DNA of 64,000 bases, from NCBI RefSeq assembly GCF_025147765.1, contig NZ_CP102265.1, positions 2,703,001-2,767,000 on the forward strand, written 5' to 3'. Under the pieces are notes generated by a model. That model searched no databases and was not told where the DNA came from. It saw only the letters and a program-made list of their open reading frames with translations. The position numbers and the translations under genes are program-made. This stretch comes from Blautia obeum ATCC 29174 (GTDB lineage: Bacteria > Bacillota > Clostridia > Lachnospirales > Lachnospiraceae). Positions 16,257 to 25,922 of this stretch are shown here, piece after piece. Each line of letters begins with the position of its first letter. Position 1 is the first letter of the stretch.

Positions 16257-16326
16257 GTTATTTAAGACAAGCCAGACCAGCGGTCAGGATGTTGACTTGC
16301 CACGCTGTGCGCCACTACTCCCTCAT
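16248..16326 (-). promoter_or_regulatory. yybP-ykoY-type manganese riboswitch aptamer
   Basis: Helix P1 is ATGAG/CTCAT. Directly inside lie GGAGTAG on the 5' side and AACGAGA on the 3' side, the positions where the yybP-ykoY class has GGAGUAG and AGCAAGA. An arm GGCAAGTC/GGCTTGTC with an inner GACC/GGTC stem follows. It precedes a CDF exporter, a standard target of this class. Assigned by eye from the consensus. Confidence 0.7.
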
Positions 16327-16353
16327 ATAGATATATATGATTGATTCCTGTTG

Positions 16354-16383
16354 ATTTAATCATATACAGGTGCGGTTAGTCAA
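16354..16383 (-). promoter_or_regulatory. Promoter of the riboswitch-CDF transcript
   Basis: TTGACT (16383-16378), 18-base spacer, TTAAAT (16359-16354), about 20 bases before the aptamer. Confidence 0.5.
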
Positions 16384-16410
16384 GGGAAACATCATCTGAT
16401 TCAAAATTTC

Positions 16411-18054
16411 TTATCCGATCAGATTTTTCAAATCCTCTTCCACGGTTCCAATTCCGCTGATTCCAAAGTTATCCACCAGAATCTTGGCAACATTCGGGGA
16501 GAGGAATGCCGGCAATGTCGGTCCCAGATGAATATTTTTCACGCCAAGGGAAAGCAGCGCCAGAAGCACGATCACAGCTTTCTGTTCATACCACGCAATG
16601 TTATACACGATTGGAAGTTCATTGATATCATTCAGCTCAAAAACTTCTTTTAATTTCAGTGCGATCACTGCCAGAGAATAGGAATCGTTGCACTGTCCAG
16701 CATCAAGGACTCTCGGAATTCCACCGATATCCCCCAGATCCAGCTTATTATATTTATATTTTGCACAGCCGGCAGTCAGGATCACGGTATCTTTTGGCAA
16801 TCCTTTGGCAAAATCCGTGTAATAGTTTCGGGATTTTGCACGTCCATCACATCCTGCCATAACAACAAACTTACGAATTGCTCCGGATTTGACTGCTTCC
16901 ACAATCTTATCTGCAAGGGCAAGTACCTGTGCATGTGCAAATCCTCCCACAATCTCACCATGCTCGATTTCTTCCGGCGCCGGACATTTCTTTGCCTGTT
17001 CGATAATCGCAGAAAAATCTTTTTCTTCTCCGATAGCACCTGGAATATGGGTGCATCCCGGATAGGAAGCTGCTCCTGTCGTGTACATACGGTCCTTGTA
17101 GCTGTCCTTTGGCGGCACGATACAGTTTGTCGTCATCAGAATCGGACCGTGGAAACGCTCAAATTCTTCTTTCTGTTTCCACCATGCATTTCCATAGTTT
17201 CCGATAAAGTTCGAATATTTCTTGAAGGCCGGATAGTAATGTGCCGGAAGCATCTCCGAATGTGTGTAAACATCCACACCTGTCCCCTGTGTCTGTTCCA
17301 GAAGCATCTCCAGATCACGAAGATCATGCCCGGAAACAAGGATTCCTGGATTTTTGCCAACCCCAATGTTGACTTTTGTGATCTCCGGATTTCCATAAGT
17401 CTCTGTATTGGCTTTGTCCAGAAGTTCCATCACCTTCACACCGTAACTTCCGGTCTCCAGTGTCAGTGCAGTCAGTTGATCTGCACTCAGGGAATCATCC
17501 AGAGTCGCTGCAAGTGCCCTCTGCAAAAATGCGTCAATCTCCACATCGGTATGTGCAAGTGCCGCCGCATGTTTCGCATAAGCTGCAAGGCCTTTCAGCC
17601 CGTAAGTAATTAACTCACGAAGGCTGCGGATATCTTCATTCTCTGTAGAAAGAATTCCCACGCGAGAAGCTTTTGCTTCAAAATCCGCTTCCGTCCCTTT
17701 CCAGAGTGCTGCTTCCGGAAGTACTTCTCGATTTTCCACTTTCCGGATCAATTCTTCTTTTGTCGCCAATGTATTTTTAATTCGTTCAATGATAGAATCT
17801 TTATCAAAATTCGCATTGGTGATCGTCGTAAACAGATTCACTATGATCATCTCATTTACATAGGCCTCAATCTCTTTTCCATCGAAACGAAGCTCCGTAG
17901 TCACTGCGCTTAATCCTTTTGTCACATAAACAAGAAGATCCTGCATTGCTGCTACATCCGGCTTCTTGCCACATACCCCTGATACTGTACATCCACTGCA
18001 TCCTGCTGTTTCCTGACATTGAAAACAAAACATTTTATTTTCTTTATTTCCCAT
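16411..18054 (-). CDS. hcp: Hybrid cluster protein (hydroxylamine / NO reductase)
   Basis: 547 residues, normal length. The N-terminal cluster ligands are C10, C13, C22 and C28 (CFQCQETAGCSGCTVSGVCG). Ligands of the hybrid Fe-S-O cluster are visible as GHDLRD, the PGCTHIPG region, MAGCDGR and LTAGCAKYKYN. The protein reduces NO or hydroxylamine and protects anaerobes from nitrosative stress. Start is supported by AAGGAGG 8 bases upstream. It is a single gene behind an activator-type promoter. An internal ATG at codon 8 is a less likely start. Confidence 0.95.
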   Translation of the reverse strand: MGNKENKMFCFQCQETAGCSGCTVSGVCGKKPDVAAMQDLLVYVTKGLSAVTTELRFDGKEIEAYVNEMIIVNLFTTITNANFDKDSIIERIKNTLATKEELIRKVENREVLPEAALWKGTEADFEAKASRVGILSTENEDIRSLRELITYGLKGLAAYAKHAAALAHTDVEIDAFLQRALAATLDDSLSADQLTALTLETGSYGVKVMELLDKANTETYGNPEITKVNIGVGKNPGILVSGHDLRDLEMLLEQTQGTGVDVYTHSEMLPAHYYPAFKKYSNFIGNYGNAWWKQKEEFERFHGPILMTTNCIVPPKDSYKDRMYTTGAASYPGCTHIPGAIGEEKDFSAIIEQAKKCPAPEEIEHGEIVGGFAHAQVLALADKIVEAVKSGAIRKFVVMAGCDGRAKSRNYYTDFAKGLPKDTVILTAGCAKYKYNKLDLGDIGGIPRVLDAGQCNDSYSLAVIALKLKEVFELNDINELPIVYNIAWYEQKAVIVLLALLSLGVKNIHLGPTLPAFLSPNVAKILVDNFGISGIGTVEEDLKNLIG

Positions 18055-18105
18055 GGTTAAACCTCCTTATTGCGTTAACGTATATTCTATTTTCTTTGCA
18101 AATCT

Positions 18106-18147
18106 AATATAATATACATTCCACCTTAAAGATGTGGTTATAACCAC
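18106..18147 (-). promoter_or_regulatory. Activator-type promoter of hcp with a perfect palindrome at -41.5
   Basis: The perfect 14-base palindrome GTGGTTATAACCAC (18134-18147) is centred between 18140 and 18141. With TATATT at 18111-18106 as the -10, the start is near 18099 and the palindrome centre falls at -41.5; no -35 hexamer is present. This is the class II position of CRP/FNR-family activators. HcpR, a member of that family, is the natural candidate, but no such gene lies in the window. Confidence 0.6.
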
Positions 18148-18190
18148 GGATTGATATGATTCTACAAAATGAAATAAAAGAATTTTCCAT

Positions 18191-18220
18191 AAAAAAAGAC
18201 AGAACCTTAAGCCCTGCCTT
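18191..18220 (-). terminator. Terminator after truA
   Basis: AAGGCAGGGC pairs with GTTCTGTCTT (several G-U) and is followed by seven T on the minus strand. Confidence 0.75.
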
Positions 18221-18244
18221 GTTTATATGCATTCATTTAAATTT

Positions 18245-18985
18245 TTAATCAAAAAACTCAATTCCCATCAGTGTCAGTCCATGTGCGGGTGCAGTCGGTC
18301 CGGAAACCGAACGGTCACAGGCATCCAGGATCTTCTTTACACGTTCCGGCGGATACTGGCCGTTTCCAACCTGAATCAGTGTTCCAGCAATGATGCGCAC
18401 CATGTTATAAAGGAATCCCTCACCTTTGACACGGATCGTTACGATATCACCATCGCGCCAGATATCGATTCCCGTCAATGTACGGACCGTAGATTTCACC
18501 TGTGCTCCTGTTCCACAGAAGCTCGCAAAATCATGACGTCCGATCAGATAGGAGGTCGCCTCCCGCATCTTGTCCACATCCAGCTTATAATGATAGAAAT
18601 AGGAATACAGACGTTCCGTCGGAACTGGAAATTTACGGTTCAGAATGCGATATTCATATGTTTTCTCGCTGTCACAGTATCTTGGATGAAAATCCGGCTC
18701 CACTTCTTCTGACAACTGGATCCGGATATCCTCCGGCAGTCTCTGGTTCAGTGCATAGGAAATCTTTTCGCCCGGAATGCGTGTATTCGTATCAAACACT
18801 GCTACATTTCCAAGTGCGTGTACTCCTGCATCTGTACGGCTTGCACCCATGATCTCAATCTTTTCCCCCAAAAGATCTGTCAATGCATCATTGAGTACAC
18901 CCTGAATGGTAATTCCATTCGGCTGAATCTGCCAGCCACTGTAATTCGTTCCATCATAGGCGACTACAAGTCCAACTCTTTTCAT
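18245..18985 (-). CDS. truA: tRNA pseudouridine(38-40) synthase A
   Basis: 246 residues from the ATG at 18985, since GGAGG lies just upstream; an ATG four codons earlier contains that site. The catalytic aspartate is in ASRTDAGVHALG (near 49-60), with YHYKLDVDKM and the FLYNMVRIIAGTL block further on. It modifies positions 38-40 of tRNA anticodon arms. It follows ecfT, as in many Firmicutes, but here a terminator hairpin stands between. Confidence 0.95.
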   Translation of the reverse strand: MKRVGLVVAYDGTNYSGWQIQPNGITIQGVLNDALTDLLGEKIEIMGASRTDAGVHALGNVAVFDTNTRIPGEKISYALNQRLPEDIRIQLSEEVEPDFHPRYCDSEKTYEYRILNRKFPVPTERLYSYFYHYKLDVDKMREATSYLIGRHDFASFCGTGAQVKSTVRTLTGIDIWRDGDIVTIRVKGEGFLYNMVRIIAGTLIQVGNGQYPPERVKKILDACDRSVSGPTAPAHGLTLMGIEFFD

Positions 18986-19004
18986 GTTTCCCTCCATTTA
19001 TGGT

Positions 19005-19037
19005 AAAAATGGTTCTCGCCCTTACAGCAAGAACCAT
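19005..19037 (-). terminator. Terminator or attenuator between ecfT and truA
   Basis: ATGGTTCT and AGAACCAT pair and are followed by TTTT, 20 bases before the truA start. No separate truA promoter is evident, so read-through is probably partial. Confidence 0.6.
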
Positions 19038-19046
19038 CTATTCTTC

Positions 19047-19850
19047 TTATAACCCGGCTACACGAAATCCAATTGCTACCGCAAGATATGCAAACAGGAT
19101 CAGGTATGCAATGTGATCTCTCTTTTTGTATTTCAACGGTTTCATCTGCGTACGATTATCTCCACCATGATAACAGCGGGCTTCCATCGCCATCGCCAGG
19201 TCATTGGCACGACGGAAGGCTGAAATAAACAGTGGCACCAGCAATGGAACCATGTTTTTGACTTTCTGGATCAGATTTCCATTTTCGAAATCCGCACCAC
19301 GGGCAATCTGTGCTTTCATGATCTTATCCGTCTCTTCGAGAAGAATCGGTATAAAGCGAAGCGCAATCGACATCATCATCGCAATCTCATGTACCGGAAC
19401 ATGAATCTTGTTTAATGGACGGAGACTTTTTTCCAGACCATCGGTCAGCTGGTTTGGTGTCGTTGTCAATGTCATCAGCGAAGAACCAATTACCAGATAA
19501 ACCAGTCGGATTGCCATACGGACTGCCATGGAAAGTCCTTCCTTTGTAATCTTAAAGATTCCAAAACTCACAAGTGCTTCCCCTGGTGTCAGGAATATAT
19601 TAAACACCATCGTGATCAGCAGGATCATAAAGATGGCTTTCAGTCCCTTAAAGATAAACTTCACCGGAACCGTGGAAATCAGGATCATTCCTGCAAGGAA
19701 CACCGTCGCTACCGCATAACCGGCAATTGAGTGAAACAAAAATACAGAAATGATAAAAACCAGTGTCCCAAAAAGTTTTGTTCTAGGATCCAATTTGTGG
19801 ATCACAGACTTCGCAGGATAGTACTGTCCAATCGTAATATCTCTAATCAT
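19047..19850 (-). CDS. ecfT: Energy-coupling factor transporter transmembrane subunit EcfT
   Basis: 267 residues with five or six membrane segments. The coupling helices show the expected A-R-G motif: IARGADFENGN near 187-197 and MAMEARCYHGGDNRT near 219-233. It forms the shared module with EcfA1 and EcfA2 and works with S subunits encoded elsewhere, such as the one at 6836. Its first 8 bases overlap the end of ecfA2, indicating translational coupling. Confidence 0.94.
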   Translation of the reverse strand: MIRDITIGQYYPAKSVIHKLDPRTKLFGTLVFIISVFLFHSIAGYAVATVFLAGMILISTVPVKFIFKGLKAIFMILLITMVFNIFLTPGEALVSFGIFKITKEGLSMAVRMAIRLVYLVIGSSLMTLTTTPNQLTDGLEKSLRPLNKIHVPVHEIAMMMSIALRFIPILLEETDKIMKAQIARGADFENGNLIQKVKNMVPLLVPLFISAFRRANDLAMAMEARCYHGGDNRTQMKPLKYKKRDHIAYLILFAYLAVAIGFRVAGL

Positions 19851-20730
19851 TCTGGACTCCTCCTTTCAGCAAGGATGAGTTCATTTCCCGAAGTGCATGC
19901 AAAATATCCTGCTTCGCTTCTTCCACCGTTGTATCTGCTGGATCTACAGGAAGTCCTTTTTCTTTCAGGGCATGCATAATATAGGTAATCTGAGGAGCTG
20001 CCAGCCCCATCTCTTCAAGTTCTTTATAATGTGCGAATACCTTTTTCGGTATATCGTCAAAAGCAATCTTTCCGTGATTGACTACGATCAGGCGTTCCAC
20101 ATATTTGGCTACATCTTCCATGCTGTGTGATACCAGAATGATCGTAATGCCGCGGACTTTGTGAAGTTCTGCAATCTGATCCAGGATCTCATCTCTTCCC
20201 TTTGGATCCAGACCAGCCGTCGGCTCATCCAGAATCAGGATCTTCGGATTCATTGCCAGAACTCCGGCAATCGCAACACGCTTTTTCTGTCCTCCGGACA
20301 GATCAAATGGAGATTTTTTGAAATTTTTTTCTTTGAACCCAACCTGAAGAAGTGCTTTCTTCGCCTCTTCTTCCGCTTCTTCTCTGCTCTTTCCCTGATT
20401 CATCGGTCCAAAGCAGACATCCGAAAGCACGTCACTTTCAAAAAGCTGATGCTCCGGATACTGAAACACCAGACCGACTTCACTTCGAAGTGCGCGTCGA
20501 TTATAGTTCTCTGCCCATACATCTTCACCATTGTAAGATACTGTTCCTGAAGTCGGCTGGATCAGTGCATTCAGATGCTGGATCAGTGTGGACTTTCCAC
20601 TGCCTGTATGTCCGATCACACCAATAAACTGCCCATCCGGAATATTCAGATTGATATCCTTTAATGCATGAATCTCATAGGAAGTTCCAGGACTGTATGT
20701 GTATGTTACATTTTTTAATTCTATTGACAT
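19843..20730 (-). CDS. ecfA2: Energy-coupling factor ATPase EcfA2
   Basis: 295 residues. Walker A GHTGSGKST near 41-49, Q-loop FQYPEHQLF, signature LSGGQKKRVAIAG near 143, Walker B ILILDEPTAGLDP, switch histidine LVSHSMED, and the long C-terminal segment typical of ECF ATPases. FQYPEHQLF marks it as the A2 partner. Overlaps ecfA1 by 10 bases upstream and ecfT by 8 downstream. Confidence 0.94.
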   Translation of the reverse strand: MSIELKNVTYTYSPGTSYEIHALKDINLNIPDGQFIGVIGHTGSGKSTLIQHLNALIQPTSGTVSYNGEDVWAENYNRRALRSEVGLVFQYPEHQLFESDVLSDVCFGPMNQGKSREEAEEEAKKALLQVGFKEKNFKKSPFDLSGGQKKRVAIAGVLAMNPKILILDEPTAGLDPKGRDEILDQIAELHKVRGITIILVSHSMEDVAKYVERLIVVNHGKIAFDDIPKKVFAHYKELEEMGLAAPQITYIMHALKEKGLPVDPADTTVEEAKQDILHALREMNSSLLKGGVQND

Positions 20731-21566
20731 AAGGCATTTACCAACTCTTCCGTAGTAAGAATTCCATCCGGAATATCCACTCCGGACTGTTTCAGTTCAT
20801 GTGCCAGCAAAGTTACCTGTGGCACATCCAGGCGATATTTTTTCAAGGTCTCTACCTGAGAAAAAATTTCTTTCGGTGTTCCTTCCATCACTACATGACC
20901 GTCATCCATAACCACAACCCGGTCTGCATCAATGACTTCCTCCATGTAATGTGTGATCAGAACGACCGTAACATTTTCCTGCCGGTTCAGCTGATGAACT
21001 GCCTCCAGAACTTCTTTTCGTCCATTCGGATCCAACATGGCAGTCGGCTCATCCAGAACGATACACTGTGGGCGCATCGCCATTACTCCGGCGATCGCAA
21101 CCCGCTGCTTCTGACCTCCGGACAGTTTGTTCGGTGAATGATGACGATAGGCCGTCATTCCTGTTTTTGCAAGACTCTCATCCACGCGTTTCCAGATATC
21201 ACCGGTAGATATCCCCATATTTTCCGGTCCGAATCCCACATCTTCCTCCACTACAGTTCCGATGATCTGGTTATCCGGATTCTGAAATACCATTCCGGCT
21301 TTCTGGCGTACTTTCCAGAGTTCCGACTCTTTCGATGTATCGATTCCATCAATCCAGATCGTACCTTCTGTCGGAAGCAGCAGTGCATTGATATGCTTTG
21401 CAAAAGTAGATTTACCAGAACCATTATGACCCAGTACTGCTACAAATTCACCTGCCTGAATGTCCAAATCCACACCATCAACTGCTCTCTGCGTAGCTTC
21501 TACATTTCCGTCCTCGTCATATCTTAAATAGTCAAATGCAAGTTTTGCCGCTTTGATGATTCCCAT
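20721..21566 (-). CDS. ecfA1: Energy-coupling factor ATPase EcfA1
   Basis: 281 residues from the ATG at 21566 (MGIIKAAKLAFDYLRY), with AAAGGA upstream; an earlier in-frame ATG at 21605 would overlap ysxC. Walker A GHNGSGKST, Q-loop FQNPDNQ, signature LSGGQKQRVAIAG, Walker B CIVLDEPTAMLDP. FQNPDNQ identifies the A1 partner. With EcfA2 it powers vitamin uptake through EcfT. Confidence 0.94.
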   Translation of the reverse strand: MGIIKAAKLAFDYLRYDEDGNVEATQRAVDGVDLDIQAGEFVAVLGHNGSGKSTFAKHINALLLPTEGTIWIDGIDTSKESELWKVRQKAGMVFQNPDNQIIGTVVEEDVGFGPENMGISTGDIWKRVDESLAKTGMTAYRHHSPNKLSGGQKQRVAIAGVMAMRPQCIVLDEPTAMLDPNGRKEVLEAVHQLNRQENVTVVLITHYMEEVIDADRVVVMDDGHVVMEGTPKEIFSQVETLKKYRLDVPQVTLLAHELKQSGVDIPDGILTTEELVNALCQ

Positions 21567-21579
21567 CTTTCTAGTCCTT

Positions 21580-22185
21580 TCAGGCTTCTTCGGAAGGCTC
21601 TCCACCGGTCAGAGATTCGATCAGTTCCCAGATCTCATCTCTGCCCTGCTTTGTCTCTGCTGAATAAGGGATAACTGTAGTTCCTTTTTTCAGCTGAAGG
21701 CCTTCTCTTATCGCTTTCAGATTCTTCTGAACCTGACTGCGTTTCAGTTTATCCAGTTTCGTTGCAATGATGATCGGCTCATATCCGTTGTGAAGGATCC
21801 ACTCATACATCTGTCTGTCATTTGCAGAAGGATCATGACGGATATCGATCAGGAGAAAAACGGCTTTCAGATTATGTGAAGTATGAAGATAATTTTCAAT
21901 CATCTTTCCCCATTTTTCTTTCTCGGCCGGTGTAACCCGCGCATATCCATAACCTGGAAGATCCACCAGATCAAGTTCATCATTGATCTTGTAAAAATTG
22001 ATCGTCTGCGTTTTGCCAGGCTGTGCGCTGGTACGTGCCAGTGCTTTCCTGTTCATCAGTCCATTGATCAGAGACGATTTGCCAACATTTGATTTACCTG
22101 CAAATGCAACCTCCGGCAGACCGGTATCCGGAATCTTACTGGTAATACCGCATACGATATCTAAAACTGCACTTTTTATGATCAT
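21580..22185 (-). CDS. ysxC: Ribosome biogenesis GTPase YsxC/EngB (YihA)
   Basis: 201 residues. GTPase motifs: G1 GKSNVGKSSL near 28-37, G3 DLPGYGYA, G4 TKLDK. Acts in 50S subunit assembly. It sits in the conserved order clpX-lon-ysxC of Firmicutes, 18 bases after lon. Confidence 0.94.
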   Translation of the reverse strand: MIIKSAVLDIVCGITSKIPDTGLPEVAFAGKSNVGKSSLINGLMNRKALARTSAQPGKTQTINFYKINDELDLVDLPGYGYARVTPAEKEKWGKMIENYLHTSHNLKAVFLLIDIRHDPSANDRQMYEWILHNGYEPIIIATKLDKLKRSQVQKNLKAIREGLQLKKGTTVIPYSAETKQGRDEIWELIESLTGGEPSEEA

Positions 22186-22203
22186 AAAATCCTCTTTCGA
22201 TTA

Positions 22204-24516
22204 TCAGGCAAGTGCTTCATGCAGCACTTCATTCATATTATCTACAAAGGAGATTTTCAGTCCATCAAGAATCTCGGCATCCATCTCCTGAATATCCGGT
22301 TTGTTATCCTTCGGTACCAGAACCTGCTTGATCTTGGCATATTTGGCCGCAAGAAGCTTTTCTTTCAGACCACCGATTGGAAGCACATGACCACGAAGTG
22401 TGATCTCACCGGTCATAGCCACATCTGCACGCACCTCTCTGCCGATAATTGCAGAAAGCATTGCAGTTGCCATGGTAATACCCGCAGAAGGACCATCTTT
22501 TGGAACTGCTCCCTCCGGAATATGTACATGGATATCATTTTCCTGGAAAAACTCCGGTGCGATTCCATATTTATCTGCCACTGAACGAATATAAGAAATA
22601 CCCGCCTGCGCGGATTCTTTCATAACATCTCCAAGCTGTCCTGTGAGAACAAGTTCTCCCTTACCAGGCATTACATTAACTTCAATCTGCAGCGTATCAC
22701 CGCCGACCTGCGTCCATGCAAGACCTCTTGCGATACCAACCTCATCCTTTTTGTTTGCCATCAGATAACTGTATCTGGCTTTTCCAAGGTAATTCTCCAG
22801 ATTCTTACTGTTGACAGTCACCTTTTTCTGATCATTTTCCATGATCTCACGTGCTGCCTTACGGCAGATCTGTCCAATCTTACGTTCGAGTCCACGCACA
22901 CCGGCTTCTCTTGTATAGAGTGTAATGATCTTCCGAAGTGCCGGAGTCTGAATCTTGAGTTTGCCCTCTGGAATTCCGTTTACTTCCAGCTGTTTTGGAA
23001 TCAGGTGATCTTTTGCAATGTGTTCCTTCTCATTCTCAGTATAACCGGAAATTTCAATCACTTCCATACGGTCAAGGAGTGGACGCGGAATACCGTCCAT
23101 GTCATTGGCTGTTGCAATAAAAAGTACCTCAGAGAGATCCTGTGGAACTTCTACATAATGATCATTGAAATGATTGTTCTGTTCCGGATCCAGTACTTCA
23201 AGAAGTGCCGCTGAAGTATCACCCTTATAATCACTGCTTGTCTTGTCGATTTCATCAAGCAGCATCAGCGGATTGCTGACACCAGCCTGCGAAAGAGCTG
23301 CTGTGATACGTCCGGGCATAGCTCCCACATAAGTCTTACGATGACCTCTGATCTCAGCTTCGTCGCGGACTCCGCCCAGACAGATACGTACATATTTCTT
23401 ATGAAGTGCTTCTGCTACAGATTTCGCAATGGAAGTCTTACCGGTTCCAGGAGGTCCTACCAGACACAGGATCGGACTCTTACCGCCAGATGTCAGTTTA
23501 CGTACTGCAAGGAATTCCATGATACGTTCCTTCACATCTTTCAGACCGTAGTGACCTTCTTCCAGGATCTTCCACGCCTCTTTAAGATCAGTGGAATCTT
23601 CCGATTTCTTATTCCACGGAAGTCCCAGAAGTGTCTCGATATAAGTACTCAGAACACTGCTTTCTGCCGCAGCATTATTCATACTCTTAAATCGGTCGAT
23701 TTCTTTATTCAGCTTGTCTTTTACTTCCTGCGGTGCATCCAGTGCTTCCGCTTTCTGTCGGTATTCTTCCGCCGTATCCGCAGTATTCTCCTCACCGAGT
23801 TCTTCCCGGATCAGCTTCAGCTGTTCTCTGAGAATGTAATCACGTTGATTTTTGTCTACACGTGCCTTTAATTTACGCTGCAGGTCATGCCCGATCTGCA
23901 GGACTTCAATTTCATTATTCAGAATCACAGCAAGAACTTCGTACTGATTTTCCAGACTGACTGCTTCCAGAATTTTCTGCTTATTCTGATAAGTCAGTGG
24001 TACATTCACGGAAATCTGGGGAATCAACTCTTCCAGTTCTGTAATATTCATAATCTGCGCAGCCAGATCTTTGCTGATCTTTCCACTTTCCATGCAATAT
24101 CTCTGAAAAAGTTCCTGAATGCTTCTGAACATCGCTTCTTTCAGAGACTTTGTATACTGCGCTCCATCCGGCTCAAAAAGTGCCGTCTCTGCTTTGAGAA
24201 ACGGCTCTTCCTGTTCCAGACCGAGAAGTTCTGCTCGTTCAATTCCTTCTACCAGCACTCTGAGCAGATCATGTGGAAGTTTCACAACCTGCTTGATATA
24301 AGCAACCGTTCCCACCTGATACAGCTCAGACAACTCTGGTTTTTCTACTTCCGGATCTTTCTGTGTAACGAGAAAGATTTTCTGATCATGAAGCATTGCT
24401 GCCTCAATAGCCTTGATCGAACGTTCCCGGCTCACATCAAAGTGCACGATCATATCCGGAAGAATCGTTGTCCCACGGAGCGCAATTGCCGGAAGAATGC
24501 TAATTGGCTGTTTCAT
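22204..24516 (-). CDS. lon: ATP-dependent protease Lon
   Basis: 770 residues. N-terminal substrate domain (1-200), AAA+ module with Walker A GPPGTGKTS near 350 and Walker B LMLLDEID, and the C-terminal serine protease domain with PKDGPSAGIT carrying the catalytic serine and the later lysine in GGLKEKLLAA. Cytoplasmic quality-control protease. It follows clpX by 18 bases in the tig-clpP-clpX-lon-ysxC run. Confidence 0.97.
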   Translation of the reverse strand: MKQPISILPAIALRGTTILPDMIVHFDVSRERSIKAIEAAMLHDQKIFLVTQKDPEVEKPELSELYQVGTVAYIKQVVKLPHDLLRVLVEGIERAELLGLEQEEPFLKAETALFEPDGAQYTKSLKEAMFRSIQELFQRYCMESGKISKDLAAQIMNITELEELIPQISVNVPLTYQNKQKILEAVSLENQYEVLAVILNNEIEVLQIGHDLQRKLKARVDKNQRDYILREQLKLIREELGEENTADTAEEYRQKAEALDAPQEVKDKLNKEIDRFKSMNNAAAESSVLSTYIETLLGLPWNKKSEDSTDLKEAWKILEEGHYGLKDVKERIMEFLAVRKLTSGGKSPILCLVGPPGTGKTSIAKSVAEALHKKYVRICLGGVRDEAEIRGHRKTYVGAMPGRITAALSQAGVSNPLMLLDEIDKTSSDYKGDTSAALLEVLDPEQNNHFNDHYVEVPQDLSEVLFIATANDMDGIPRPLLDRMEVIEISGYTENEKEHIAKDHLIPKQLEVNGIPEGKLKIQTPALRKIITLYTREAGVRGLERKIGQICRKAAREIMENDQKKVTVNSKNLENYLGKARYSYLMANKKDEVGIARGLAWTQVGGDTLQIEVNVMPGKGELVLTGQLGDVMKESAQAGISYIRSVADKYGIAPEFFQENDIHVHIPEGAVPKDGPSAGITMATAMLSAIIGREVRADVAMTGEITLRGHVLPIGGLKEKLLAAKYAKIKQVLVPKDNKPDIQEMDAEILDGLKISFVDNMNEVLHEALA

Positions 24517-24534
24517 GTATCTTCAATCCCTTCT

Positions 24535-25848
24535 TTAAGCCGTCTCCGGCTTTCCTGTCTTTCTGGAACGGGAATTTCTTCTTGTGGTATTCTGCTGTAC
24601 AGCAGGCTGTTCACCATGAACCACTTCCGGTTCTCCGGTTCCGTCTACTGCATCTTTTGTGATGATGCATTTGCATATCGTATTATCAGAAGGCGTACGG
24701 TACATCAGATCCATCAGGGATTTTTCCATGATGGAACGAAGTCCTCTGGCGCCGGTCTTACGTTCCAGGGATTTTCTGGCTACTTCTTTCAGTGCTTCTT
24801 CCTGGAATTCCAGCTCTACTCCATCCAGTTCAAATAATTTATGATACTGTTTGGTCAGAGAATTCTTAGGCTCTTTAAGAATACGGATCAGTGCCTCCTC
24901 ATCCAGCCCGTCTAATGTTACTACGATTGGAACTCGTCCGATAAACTCCGGAATCAGACCATATTTGATAAAGTCTTCCGGCATAACGTCCTTCAGAATT
25001 TCTCCGATATTTCTTTCTTCCTGCACAGAAACATCTGCTCCAAATCCGATGGATTTGGTATCCTGACGGGCTTCGATCGTCTTTTCAATACCATCAAATG
25101 CTCCACCGCAGATAAACAGAATGTTTGTTGTATCAATCTGAATAAATTCCTGGTGCGGATGCTTACGTCCACCCTGTGGCGGTACACTGGCTACCGTACC
25201 TTCCAGGATCTTCAGAAGAGCCTGCTGCACACCTTCACCGGATACATCACGGGTGATTGATGCATTTTCAGATTTTCTTGTGATCTTGTCGATCTCATCA
25301 ATATAGATAATTCCATACTGCGCACGTTCAATATCATAATCCGCAGCCTGAATGATCTTTAACAGAATATTCTCTACATCCTCACCGACATAACCGGCTT
25401 CTGTAAGTGTCGTAGCATCTGCGATCGCAAACGGTACATTCAGAAGACGGGCAAGTGTCTGTGCCAGAAGTGTCTTACCGGAACCGGTAGGTCCCAGCAT
25501 CAGAATATTACTTTTCTGCAGTTCCACATCAAGATTCTTAGATGCGGTAATTCTTTTGTAATGGTTATAGACAGCCACAGACAGAGCCTTTTTGGCTTCA
25601 TCCTGTCCAATGACATAGTCATCCAGAATCTTATGAATTTCTTCCGGTTTCAGCAAATTGATGTCTGAATCATAAACATCTTCTGTATCATACTGAGCCA
25701 GTTCCTCCTCCATAATCTCTGAGCAGATACCAATACATTCATCACAGATAAAAACACCTTCCGGTCCGGCGATCAGCTTGCGGACCTGGTCTTCTGACTT
25801 GTGACAAAAAGAGCATCTGACTTTTCCATCTCTCATTTTTTCTGCCAT
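24535..25848 (-). CDS. clpX: ClpX, ATPase subunit of the ClpXP protease
   Basis: 437 residues from the ATG at 25848 (MAEKMRDGKVRCSFC); an earlier in-frame ATG at 25884 adds 12 residues that overlap the ribosome binding region. Zinc-finger cysteines CSFC and CDEC, Walker A GPTGSGKTLLAQ, Walker B IIYIDEID, sensor region, and the IGF-like loop IGFGAD that docks on ClpP. The C-terminal tail (about 30 basic residues) is longer than usual. Confidence 0.96.
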   Translation of the reverse strand: MAEKMRDGKVRCSFCHKSEDQVRKLIAGPEGVFICDECIGICSEIMEEELAQYDTEDVYDSDINLLKPEEIHKILDDYVIGQDEAKKALSVAVYNHYKRITASKNLDVELQKSNILMLGPTGSGKTLLAQTLARLLNVPFAIADATTLTEAGYVGEDVENILLKIIQAADYDIERAQYGIIYIDEIDKITRKSENASITRDVSGEGVQQALLKILEGTVASVPPQGGRKHPHQEFIQIDTTNILFICGGAFDGIEKTIEARQDTKSIGFGADVSVQEERNIGEILKDVMPEDFIKYGLIPEFIGRVPIVVTLDGLDEEALIRILKEPKNSLTKQYHKLFELDGVELEFQEEALKEVARKSLERKTGARGLRSIMEKSLMDLMYRTPSDNTICKCIITKDAVDGTGEPEVVHGEQPAVQQNTTRRNSRSRKTGKPETA

Positions 25849-25922
25849 AAATAGTTCTCGTTTCCTTTCAGTTTGATATGGCACAAAAGGAACCCCCTGA
25901 AAAGAGGTTCCTTCTGTCTGCT

